Below are positions 1 through 5,664 of a DNA stretch of 7,623 nt, one piece after another. Every line of letters begins with the position of its first letter. Within the stretch, counting starts at the first letter, position 1. The translations under genes were made by a program, and so were the position numbers. The stretch is from assembly GCA_002338505.1 (NCBI GenBank), contig DDIK01000048.1, positions 1-7,623 on the forward strand, given 5' to 3'. The notes beneath the pieces are model-generated. The model did no database searches. It was given only the letters and a program-made list of their open reading frames with translations, and was not told the origin of the DNA. The DNA comes from Bacteriovorax sp. UBA1852 (GTDB lineage Bacteria > Bdellovibrionota > Bacteriovoracia > Bacteriovoracales > Bacteriovoracaceae).

Positions 1-479
1 ATCTTTTAAGAGAAGGTCTTGATATCCCAGAGGTCTCCTTAGTGGGTATTCTCGATGCCGATAAGGAAGGATTCCTAAGATCTGAAAGATCTCTAATTCA
101 GACTATTGGTCGCGCAGCGAGAAACTCTGAAGGAAGGGTAATTCTTTACGCAGATAAAATCACAAAGAGTATGAAAAAGGCAATTGGTGAAACTCAAAGA
201 AGAAGAGATATTCAAGAGGCCTATAATGAAAAGCATGGCATAACTCCATTAACCATTAAAAAAGCTGTCAGTGGTGGTGTTATTGAGACTCTTAGAGGAA
301 ATAAGAAGAGAACTGTAACCAAGAAAGTAAATGTTGAGTTTAATAAAGAGGAAATTCAAAAGAGAGTTAAAGTTTTAAAAGATGAGATGAGAATTGCTGC
401 TCAGGATTTACGTTTTGAAGACGCGGCAAAGATTAGAGATGAAATCAAAGAGCTAAACGAGTCGCTGCTTCTCTTATAA
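1..479 (+). CDS. uvrB: UvrABC excinuclease subunit B, C-terminal part (5' end outside window)
   Basis: This is the last ~159 residues of UvrB, the DNA helicase-like subunit that loads onto damaged DNA with UvrA and recruits UvrC in nucleotide excision repair. The frame is open from base 1 and starts mid-gene with LLREGLDIPEVSLV, followed by DADKEGFLRS and the helicase motif VI segment QTIGRAARN (about bases 96-125). These are UvrB signatures. After a basic linker, the C-terminal UVR domain is visible near the end (EIQKRVKVLKDEM...LRFEDAAKIRDEIKEL), the helical hairpin that contacts UvrC. The protein ends with LNESLLLL and a TAA stop, so the C-terminus looks complete. A GTG at base 42 lies inside the conserved helicase domain and is not a real start. 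The gene converges on the lipoprotein pair to its right. Identification is secure; only the N-terminal ~500 residues are missing. Confidence 0.97.
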   Translation, partial: LLREGLDIPEVSLVGILDADKEGFLRSERSLIQTIGRAARNSEGRVILYADKITKSMKKAIGETQRRRDIQEAYNEKHGITPLTIKKAVSGGVIETLRGNKKRTVTKKVNVEFNKEEIQKRVKVLKDEMRIAAQDLRFEDAAKIRDEIKELNESLLLL

Positions 480-503
480 AAAATGCCCTCTAAAAAGAGG
501 GCA
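478..503 (-). terminator. Rho-independent terminator of the lipoprotein pair
   Basis: A perfect 8-bp stem (TGCCCTCT at 484-491 with AGAGGGCA at 496-503) closes an AAAA loop. Read on the minus strand it is followed by six T residues (478-483), the classic intrinsic terminator arrangement, 13 bases after the stop of the 517-849 gene. On the plus strand the stem is followed by ACATGATACT, without a T run, so it should work mainly leftward. The T run overlaps the TAA stop of uvrB. It may still act weakly on the uvrB transcript. Confidence 0.85.
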
Positions 504-516
504 ACATGATACTAAA

Positions 517-849
517 TTACTTCTTTCTTCTTTTGGCGACAATCTTCATTGGCGTACCAGTAACAACGACGCAATTTCCTTCTCTGTAAACAGCGACATT
601 TGTTAAGTAGTCGGCCTTAGAGTTCTTTTGAGCATCTTTGATCGCCTCATCCATCATTCCAATCTGACCTTGTTGATTAAATGGATCTGGACAAAAACGT
701 CCTTCTGCTTCCATTTCTTTCTCGGTTGCAGTTTGACCTTTTTTAAGATGGTACTTACTCATAGATACGGCGCTTACATCAAGAATCTTAACTCTGTGTG
801 AACAACCTACAAGTAATGTTAATGCTGTTATTATAAATATATTTTTCAT
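517..849 (-). CDS. Small lipoprotein, function unknown (second gene of pair)
   Basis: A 110-residue predicted lipoprotein. MKNIFIITALTLLVGC is a short signal peptide with a lipobox (LVGC), so Cys16 should be lipidated and the mature protein anchored to a membrane facing the periplasm or the outside. The mature part holds two more cysteines (C53 in RFCPDP, C93 in GNCVVVTG) that could form a disulfide. It ends in a very basic tail (AKRRKK). The ATG overlaps the TGA stop of the upstream gene (ATGA, 846-849), and AGGAG at 860-864 gives a ribosome site 10 bases away, so translation is probably coupled. The pattern V.A-VSM...KG...C...D-A...A...YLTNV...NCVVVTG recurs in the upstream gene, suggesting paralogues. 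It vaguely recalls TRL-like small lipoproteins, but I cannot assign a family firmly. Confidence 0.85.
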   Translation of the reverse strand: MKNIFIITALTLLVGCSHRVKILDVSAVSMSKYHLKKGQTATEKEMEAEGRFCPDPFNQQGQIGMMDEAIKDAQKNSKADYLTNVAVYREGNCVVVTGTPMKIVAKRRKK

Positions 850-1223
850 AGGTAACCAACTCCTGTTACTACAATACAGTTCTTAGCTACAATACCTGCA
901 TTGAATCCACCGTTCTTTGTCGAAACGTTATTCACGTATCTTAAACTCTTGTCACTTCTCTTTGAGTCTTTGAAGCCTGCTGCTTCAAGAGTTCCTGCTC
1001 TATTTCTGGCATTAATGAAAGCCTTATCCACAGTTGGTAGTCCACCTAATTGAAGACCTAGAACGGTCCATGTACAGTCTTCACCACGGATTGCTCCAAC
1101 TGATTTTCCCTTTGTTGGTGTATCGTCAAATGATACTAATCTTACTTTGTTAGCATAATTGTAAGTTGCACAACTTTGTACAAAGAACACAAGTGCTAGA
1201 ACGGAAGCTTTTTTAAAGTTCAC
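846..1223 (-). CDS. Small lipoprotein, function unknown (first gene of pair, GTG start)
   Basis: A 125-residue predicted lipoprotein. MNFKKASVLALVFFVQSC has a basic n-region, a hydrophobic core and a lipobox-like VQSC, putting the lipidated residue at Cys18. The mature chain has two further cysteines (C50 in GEDCTWT, C116 in KNCIVVTG), at the places matched by C53 and C93 of the downstream gene. The middle (GEDCTWTVLGLQLGGLPTVDKAFINARN is the region around residues 47-74) weakly resembles TRL-like lipoproteins; this is from memory and of low certainty. The start is GTG at 1221-1223, chosen because AGGAG lies five bases upstream and no ATG competes. The two genes form a small operon ending in the terminator at 478-503. 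The 90-bp gap to the SulP gene contains no convincing terminator, so some read-through from sulP is possible. Confidence 0.83.
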   Translation of the reverse strand: MNFKKASVLALVFFVQSCATYNYANKVRLVSFDDTPTKGKSVGAIRGEDCTWTVLGLQLGGLPTVDKAFINARNRAGTLEAAGFKDSKRSDKSLRYVNNVSTKNGGFNAGIVAKNCIVVTGVGYL

Positions 1224-1228
1224 ATCTA

Positions 1229-1233
1229 CTCCT
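1229..1233 (-). promoter_or_regulatory. Ribosome binding site AGGAG fixing the GTG start
   Basis: AGGAG on the minus strand, followed by TAGAT and then GTG. The five-base spacing supports initiation at the non-ATG codon 1221-1223. Confidence 0.7.
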
Positions 1234-1255
1234 AAATAATAATTAATAAAGGTAG

Positions 1256-1284
1256 ATTATGAGTAATTATTAAGGTTTTTTAAA
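1256..1284 (-). promoter_or_regulatory. Possible promoter of the lipoprotein pair
   Basis: On the minus strand TTTAAA (1279-1284, weak -35 box) and CATAAT (1256-1261, -10 box, five of six consensus bases) are separated by 17 bases and lie about 33 bases before the GTG start. The stretch is AT-rich enough for this to arise by chance. Confidence 0.3.
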
Positions 1285-1313
1285 GTGTTTTATGACAGAT
1301 CAAAATACTTTTT

Positions 1314-2963
1314 TTAAGAGTCTAGAGTATCATCTGCTATGTGTTGCTCGAGATCTTCTATGATACTCAATTCGACGATATTCTTTGCCTTATCAAGAAG
1401 TAGGGTACAATCCTTACTAAGATTGAGTAGATGTAGCTTCTTGTCATATCCGGCATATCTTTCGGTGATATTTTGTAGCGCCTCTATTCCTGAGTGATCC
1501 CATACTCTTGAGTTTTTAAAGTCAATGACAACATGTTCATTATCATCTTTAAAATCAAAGAGTTCTTTAAAAGAGCTCACTGAACCAAAGAATAGTGGGC
1601 CTTCAAGCTCATAGAATGTTTTATTATCCTTACTTTCTTTCTTTGCATGCATTGTTTTTCCATGCTCCCATGCAAAAACTAGTGCCGAAACTATAATCCC
1701 TACTAGTACAGCAATTGCAAGATCAGCAAAAACTGTGACCACTGATACAAGAATAATGACAAAGAGATCTGATGAAGGAATTCTTTTAAAGAGTCTTAAA
1801 CTTGACCATTCAAATGTTCCAATAACGACCATGAACATAACTCCAGCTAATGCTGCAAGAGGAATCATTTCAATAAGACCCGAGCCGAAGACGACAAATA
1901 ATAATAGTAATATCGCAGCCGTGATTCCTGAAAGTCTACCTCGACCACCACCTCTGATATTAATAATACTTTGACCAATCATGGCACAACCACCCATACC
2001 GCCAAAGAATCCATTAACAACATTAGCTAGACCTTGACCGATACATTCCTTATTACTCTTTCCTCTTGTCTCTGTGAGTTCATCAATCAATGTTAGAGTC
2101 ATTAAAGACTCTATAAGACCAACTGCGGCAGCGAGAAATGAAAATGGAAGAATAAAGAGAATCGCTTCCATACTTAAAGGAAATTGTGGAATAGCAAAAG
2201 TTGGAAGACCTGCTTGAATTGTCGTAAGACTCGAGTCTTGGTCTTTTACAAAGTCGAGAACTGTTCTGATCATTCCAGGGTTACTTTCATTGATAAAATA
2301 TCCAAGTAGAGTAACGACAATAATTCCCGCGAGAGTTGCCGGCACTGCCTTCGTAAATTTAGGCAGTAAAACGCTAATTCCCATAGTGAGTCCAACTAGC
2401 CCTAACATAAGAAGGAATTGGCCTTGCGGAAGCATTTCGCCACCGATTGTAAATTGTGGAAATTGAGATTTGAAGATAATAATAGCTAGTCCATTAACAA
2501 AACCAAGCATAACAGGATGTGGGATTAGACGGACGAATTTTCCAAGCTTAAATACACCAAAGAGAATTTGAATAACACCCATGAGAATAACAGCAGCAAA
2601 GAGGTAGCCAAGAGCCCCGCTCATAGATTGTTCAAAATCTAGTCCTTGTGCTTTATTAATATCCATAACTTTATAAACAAGAGGAGCAAAAATAACAGCA
2701 ACGGCTCCAGTGGCACCTGAGATCATTCCTGGCCTGCCACCAAAGATAGAAGTTATAAGGCCAACCATAAAAGCTGCATAGAGGCCTACTTTAGGGTGAA
2801 CCCCTGCGACAAAGGCAAAGGCAATAGCTTCTGGAACTAGTGCTAGAGCAACCGTTAGACCAGAGAGTATATCGTTCTTTATTTGAGGTGTTTGATGAAG
2901 ATTTAGTTTAAAGAATTTATTCTCAGTTTTACTGAGTTCGTTTGAATGAGTTTTGTCGTTCAT
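1314..2963 (-). CDS. SulP-family inorganic anion transporter with STAS domain
   Basis: A 549-residue inner-membrane permease of the SulP/SLC26 family, whose members move sulfate, bicarbonate or dicarboxylates, often with Na+ or H+. The first transmembrane region carries LSGLTVALALVPEAIAFAFV and the PKVGLYAAF signature (residues ~33-65). GGRPGMISGATGA (75-87) is the third-helix re-entrant motif, VGLIESLMTL (281-290) contains the conserved Glu, and GGMGGCAMIGQS...RGGGRGRLSG (321-345) follows. About a dozen hydrophobic stretches end near residue 434. A cytoplasmic STAS domain occupies ~449-540, with the core VVIDFKNSRVWDHSGIEAL; DHSG (489-492) matches the DSSG-type loop. Length is normal for bacterial SulP. 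The N-terminal motifs look more like YbaR-type members than DauA; substrate cannot be read from sequence. ATG start has AGGA five bases upstream (2969-2972). A palindrome lies just upstream. Confidence 0.93.
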   Translation of the reverse strand: MNDKTHSNELSKTENKFFKLNLHQTPQIKNDILSGLTVALALVPEAIAFAFVAGVHPKVGLYAAFMVGLITSIFGGRPGMISGATGAVAVIFAPLVYKVMDINKAQGLDFEQSMSGALGYLFAAVILMGVIQILFGVFKLGKFVRLIPHPVMLGFVNGLAIIIFKSQFPQFTIGGEMLPQGQFLLMLGLVGLTMGISVLLPKFTKAVPATLAGIIVVTLLGYFINESNPGMIRTVLDFVKDQDSSLTTIQAGLPTFAIPQFPLSMEAILFILPFSFLAAAVGLIESLMTLTLIDELTETRGKSNKECIGQGLANVVNGFFGGMGGCAMIGQSIINIRGGGRGRLSGITAAILLLLFVVFGSGLIEMIPLAALAGVMFMVVIGTFEWSSLRLFKRIPSSDLFVIILVSVVTVFADLAIAVLVGIIVSALVFAWEHGKTMHAKKESKDNKTFYELEGPLFFGSVSSFKELFDFKDDNEHVVIDFKNSRVWDHSGIEALQNITERYAGYDKKLHLLNLSKDCTLLLDKAKNIVELSIIEDLEQHIADDTLDS

Positions 2964-2991
2964 TTTCGTCCTAAGGTAGTTAAAAGAGTAT

Positions 2992-3018
2992 ATTCATAAT
3001 GTGACATTCATATGAATG
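2992..3018. promoter_or_regulatory. Palindrome plus extra half-site upstream of sulP, candidate operator
   Basis: CATTCATATGAATG (3005-3018) is a perfect 14-bp palindrome. A further copy of the half-site ATTCATA lies at 2992-2998 in direct orientation with the one at 3006-3012, so there are three half-sites in 27 bp. TGACA also occurs on both sides (3002-3006 and 3017-3021). The palindrome is 41-55 bases before the SulP start codon, between a TTGACT hexamer (minus strand, 3021-3026) and the gene, where a dimeric regulator would act. No regulator gene is nearby. Confidence 0.45.
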
Positions 3019-3032
3019 ACAGTCAATTAAAG

Positions 3033-3038
3033 ATTATA
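3033..3038 (-). promoter_or_regulatory. Consensus -10 box upstream of sulP
   Basis: TATAAT on the minus strand matches the sigma-70 -10 consensus exactly, but no good -35 box stands 16-18 bases upstream (CACTAT at 17). If used, transcription would begin near 3026, giving a leader of about 60 bases that contains the palindrome. Alternative weak boxes (TATACT at 2987-2992) cannot be excluded. Confidence 0.35.
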
Positions 3039-3078
3039 AAGTTCTTATTAAGAAAATAGTGTTAAATAAAAAGTGTTT

Positions 3079-3570
3079 TTAGTTGGTGAGCTTTAAGACT
3101 TCATTTGAGCGAATATGAGATTCTTCATTATTATACTGACTAAGAAATTCAAGTAGCTCATGACCATATCCATATTTGATAGCAAAGGCGTCTGCTTCTA
3201 TTTGCTTAAGAATGTCTTCATTCTTTGATTCAAAGTGCTTATGATAAATATGGCCCAACTCATGAAAAATAATGGCATAGGCCATCGAGTTGTTGGCCTT
3301 ATAAATCTCATTAATAAGATTTGGAAAGATCAAAACAATATTTAAATTCTTATCTGTAGGTAATGTCGCACTATAGTGGCCTAGGCAATTTAGAAAAACG
3401 AGATCACGATCTTTGGTGAGTCTTTCAAAATCAGCATGATGAAGTTCAGATATGATGTGTTTAAAAAAGCGAGATAATATCTTATCTTGTTGTATCCAGA
3501 GGTTTAAAGGATGCTTTAAAAGGTCAGTTTTTGACTTTGATGAATATGTCTTCTTTTTTATAAATCTCAT
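3079..3570 (-). CDS. Small HExxH metallopeptidase-like protein
   Basis: A 163-residue soluble protein with a zinc-protease core and little else. FHELGHIYHKH gives the HExxH motif (H103, E104, H107 counting from the ATG chosen here). EADAFA, 18 residues after the second His, offers the third ligand E125, with D127 nearby. HELGH...EADxFA is the layout seen in ImmA/IrrE-type and M48-like peptidases. I see no signal peptide, membrane segment or helix-turn-helix domain, so it probably works in the cytoplasm; the substrate is unknown. The N-terminus is very basic (MRFIKKKTY). The frame also allows TTG one codon earlier; ATG at 3568-3570 is preferred, though neither start has a clear ribosome site. 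It precedes sulP on the same strand with a 115-bp gap that contains sulP's own candidate control site, so the two are probably transcribed separately. Confidence 0.8.
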   Translation of the reverse strand: MRFIKKKTYSSKSKTDLLKHPLNLWIQQDKILSRFFKHIISELHHADFERLTKDRDLVFLNCLGHYSATLPTDKNLNIVLIFPNLINEIYKANNSMAYAIIFHELGHIYHKHFESKNEDILKQIEADAFAIKYGYGHELLEFLSQYNNEESHIRSNEVLKLTN

Positions 3571-3611
3571 CAACTATTTATCGGCTTTAATGTGACTAAA
3601 GTAATTCAGGA

Positions 3612-3650
3612 CCATTCTCTTTAGTGAGATGGCAATATCTGCCTAATCTC
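3612..3650. repeat. Two overlapping, mutually exclusive inverted repeats in the divergent spacer
   Basis: CCAT-T-CTC (3612-3619) can pair with GAGATGG (3626-3632), leaving one bulged T. The same GAGATGGCA (3626-3634) can instead pair with TGCC-TA-ATCTC (3640-3650), a nine-pair stem with a two-base bulge and a five-base loop. The two stems share an arm, so only one can form at a time. The site is 41-80 bases upstream of the peptidase start and 36-74 bases upstream of the rightward gene. It could be an operator or leader structure, or chance. Confidence 0.35.
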
Positions 3651-3670
3651 AAGCAGTTGAGCACATAATC

Positions 3671-3679
3671 TGTTAAAAT
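3671..3679 (+). promoter_or_regulatory. Extended -10 promoter for the rightward gene pair
   Basis: TGTTAAAAT fits the extended -10 pattern TGnTATAAT with one mismatch. No proper -35 box is seen, as is usual for extended -10 promoters. Transcription from it would begin about seven bases later, almost at the ATG of 3686, giving a leaderless or nearly leaderless message. Confidence 0.4.
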
Positions 3680-3685
3680 TAGAGA

Positions 3686-4039
3686 ATGAAAATTATGGCA
3701 ATATTTCTGATTCCTTTTCTCGGCTTTTCGTATGAAAGGTCTGATGCCTTTATAGTCAACGCTGAGTCAGAGTTCTATAAGGTTGTATCACCAAAGAAAG
3801 TTAGTAAGCGATCGGCGATCATTTTTAACAATAGAATGCTTACCAAATTAAGAGGGAAGTTAGTTTCTGAGGGACGCGGCGATATTAAGTTTATTTCTAT
3901 AAAACCACGTTCAACATCTTCCATTCAGTTTGATTTCGATAAAAAAGATAAGTACTACTTCATGCCACTTTCACCACCATTTCAAGCAATTGATTTACGA
4001 TTAGGACAAAAGTCATATGAGATTCCTGAAAAGAGATAA
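3686..4039 (+). CDS. Small exported protein of unknown function
   Basis: A 117-residue protein that I do not recognise. The N-terminus MKIMAIFLIPFLGFSYERS looks like a short signal peptide that could be cut after GFS, so the protein is probably exported to the periplasm; there is no lipobox Cys. The mature part is basic and beta-like (SAIIFNNRML, DIKFISIKP, SIQFDFDKKDKYYFMPLSPP) without recognisable motifs or cysteines. ATG at 3686 has no Shine-Dalgarno sequence, and AGAG at 3681-3684 is too close. A second ATG at 3695 would have GAGA at a workable distance but would lose the lysine of the signal peptide. The gene overlaps the following phosphoesterase gene by 23 bases in another frame, so the two are likely co-transcribed and perhaps translationally coupled. 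Coding status rests on frame length, the signal-like N-terminus and the operon layout. Confidence 0.7.
   Translation: MKIMAIFLIPFLGFSYERSDAFIVNAESEFYKVVSPKKVSKRSAIIFNNRMLTKLRGKLVSEGRGDIKFISIKPRSTSSIQFDFDKKDKYYFMPLSPPFQAIDLRLGQKSYEIPEKR
4003..4006 (+). promoter_or_regulatory. Ribosome binding site inside the upstream gene
   Basis: AGGA in TTAGGACAAA lies ten bases before ATG 4017 and supports that start for the phosphoesterase, although it places the start within the preceding coding sequence. Confidence 0.55.
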
Positions 4040-5147
4040 AGTACATAAGACAATTCTTGTTATTTCTGACGTGCACCTTGGTGCCGGTGAGTATGTTGGT
4101 GAAGTAAGAAATATCCTTGAAGATTTTCACTATGATGAAGAGCTAGTTGAATTTCTTGAATATTTTACTAAGGGTGAATACGCAGGAAAAGAAGTCGAGC
4201 TTATTATTAATGGCGACTTCTTTGATTTACTAGCCGTGCCGTTTGTTAAGTATTATGATGACGAGTTTTGGAGTGAGGATGCAACAAAAGAGAAAATGGC
4301 CCTCATTCTTGAAGCTCACCCTGAGGTTATGGACGCATTAGGCGAGTTTTTAAAAGATAAGAGTAATAAAATCACTTTTATTATTGGAAATCATGATGCG
4401 GAGTTAATATTTGATTCACTCCAAGAAATGGTCCTTCAAAGAATACCTGAAGACGTTAGAGAGAGGTTTTCTTTTTATAATAATCCAACCGGAGAGTATA
4501 GACCTGCTGATAAAGTCCTTATCAAGCACGGTCATGAATATGAGGTTGCTCACCAATTTGATTACAGTGAGAATATAAGTACGGATGAAAGTGGTCGTCG
4601 CTATTTTATTCCTCCTTGGGGTTCTTATTATGTCACAAGAGTTATTAATAAATTTAAAGAAGAAAGGGATCATGTTAATGCAGTAAGGCCTATCTATAAG
4701 TTTCTTATCAATGGTCTTATATATGATACATTTTTTACTATTAGATTTATGCTGGCGAACTTCTTCTATTTTATGATGGTACGTACTATTTATATCTTTA
4801 AGCAAAGTCGTTCGATTAAAGAAATTATGGAATTTGTATTTAAAGAACTCGAATTATTTGCAGATTATGAATCACTTACTTATGACTTTCTAAATGAAAA
4901 TAAAGATACGGACGTACTTATCGTAGGTCATACCCATGAGCCAATATATCGCTCTTATAATAATGGTAAGACCTTTATAAATACTGGAACATGGACAAAA
5001 ATGTATCACTTAGATTTTGGAAAAGGTGATCACACAGAGAATTTAACTTTTGCTAAAATTGATATTTTAAAAGATGAGAAAGGGCTTATGTCTAATTTAT
5101 ATTCCTGGAAAGGAGTTTCTAAATTACCTTATAGCTCATTTTCTTAG
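4017..5147 (+). CDS. Calcineurin-like metallophosphoesterase
   Basis: A 376-residue two-metal phosphoesterase. All five blocks of the fold are present in order: ISDVHLG (D18, H20), NGDFFD (G66, D67), GNHD (124-127), HGH (171-173) and GHTH (304-307), followed by INTGTW. The best-known close relatives of this layout are the LpxH/UDP-diacylglucosamine hydrolase-like and YqeG/YkuE-like phosphoesterases. The protein is longer than LpxH (about 240 residues) because of an insert between the HGH and GHTH blocks, roughly residues 185-290. That insert contains hydrophobic helical stretches (FLINGLIYDTFFTIRFMLANFFYFMM region, 229-254), suggesting membrane association. No signal peptide is present, so the active site is likely cytoplasmic. 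Substrate cannot be deduced. Start ATG 4017 is supported by AGGA upstream; the gene overlaps the small exported-protein gene before it. Its TAG stop overlaps the stop of the convergent cheX-like gene. Confidence 0.92.
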   Translation: MRFLKRDKVHKTILVISDVHLGAGEYVGEVRNILEDFHYDEELVEFLEYFTKGEYAGKEVELIINGDFFDLLAVPFVKYYDDEFWSEDATKEKMALILEAHPEVMDALGEFLKDKSNKITFIIGNHDAELIFDSLQEMVLQRIPEDVRERFSFYNNPTGEYRPADKVLIKHGHEYEVAHQFDYSENISTDESGRRYFIPPWGSYYVTRVINKFKEERDHVNAVRPIYKFLINGLIYDTFFTIRFMLANFFYFMMVRTIYIFKQSRSIKEIMEFVFKELELFADYESLTYDFLNENKDTDVLIVGHTHEPIYRSYNNGKTFINTGTWTKMYHLDFGKGDHTENLTFAKIDILKDEKGLMSNLYSWKGVSKLPYSSFS

Positions 5148-5650
5148 TCTTCTTCTGCGTAGCAAATTTCTATGAACATTTCACCATGAGCACATTTTAT
5201 GGGAATAAGAATCACTGTCGAGGAGTTTGGGTACTTTATAGTGTGACTCTTTCCTTCAATGATCGAAGGGATTGCCATATTTGATGTATATCCCATACCA
5301 CCTAATTCTCTTTTTGCGTTACCCATTATCATGTTAGTGATTTCACCGCCGACATCTCTAATCTCTTCATTAAACTCGGTGTATTCTTCCATTAGCATAG
5401 CACCAGCTACTTTTAGATATGTCTCGTAAGGAAATGACATCACGAGCATCGCACGGTAGTTCTTGTCTTCACCATTCTTTGATACAACTCCGCTAAGGCC
5501 GAGTACCGCAGATACATCTCCACATGAAGTTGAATCTTTTTTTACTTGGGGCTTACCTGGTTCTAGCTTTGTGAACACCATGGTCTCAAAGACATTCTTC
5601 GCAGCTTCGATAAACGGCTTTGAAAATTCTATAAAGTTACTATTTGACAT
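5144..5650 (-). CDS. cheX: CheX-family CheY-P phosphatase
   Basis: A 168-residue cytoplasmic protein of the CheC/CheX/FliY phosphatase family, which removes phosphate from CheY-P. The catalytic signature is complete: D99-VGG-E103-IT-N106, then 21 residues to P128 (DxxxExxN plus a distal Pro). The following NMIMGNAKRELGG is typical of CheX, where a helix presents Glu and Asn to the CheY active site. Only one such motif is present, as in CheX; CheC and FliY usually carry two. The alternation MLVMSFPYETYLKVAGAM and the C-terminal beta strands (STVILIPIKC, MFIEICYA) also fit. It is the last gene of the operon, 14 bases after the HPt-like gene, with GGAG seven bases before its ATG (5658-5661). Its natural partner is the CheY two genes upstream. 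The TAA stop overlaps the stop of the convergent phosphoesterase gene, and no terminator is evident. Confidence 0.9.
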   Translation of the reverse strand: MSNSNFIEFSKPFIEAAKNVFETMVFTKLEPGKPQVKKDSTSCGDVSAVLGLSGVVSKNGEDKNYRAMLVMSFPYETYLKVAGAMLMEEYTEFNEEIRDVGGEITNMIMGNAKRELGGMGYTSNMAIPSIIEGKSHTIKYPNSSTVILIPIKCAHGEMFIEICYAEED

Positions 5651-5664
5651 TTATTTTCTCCGTA

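Noticed and set aside
1282..1315. Hairpin AAAGTGTTTT/AAAATACTTT followed by a T run downstream of sulP
   Set aside because: The T run follows it only on the plus strand, where no gene precedes it. On the sulP strand the stem has an A-C mismatch and is followed by A residues, so it is not a convincing sulP terminator.
1735..1974. Open frame on the plus strand inside sulP
   Set aside because: It is antisense to strongly conserved SulP helices, has a low-complexity composition and no ribosome site. The same applies to open frames at 4416-4805 (-), 5463-5765 (+) and 6392-6625 (+), which lie across the phosphoesterase, cheX/HPt-like and cheY genes.
3571..3573. TTG start one codon upstream of the metallopeptidase ATG
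   Set aside because: It has no better ribosome site than the adjacent ATG, which is the simpler choice; the difference is one residue.
3629..3704. Ten-base direct repeat ATGGCAATAT (3629-3638 and 3695-3704)
   Set aside because: Two copies of a short AT-rich word, one inside coding sequence, are easily due to chance.
5100..5125. Short stem TCCT/AGGA in the 3' end of the phosphoesterase gene as a terminator for the che-like operon
   Set aside because: The stem is only four pairs and lacks a T run.
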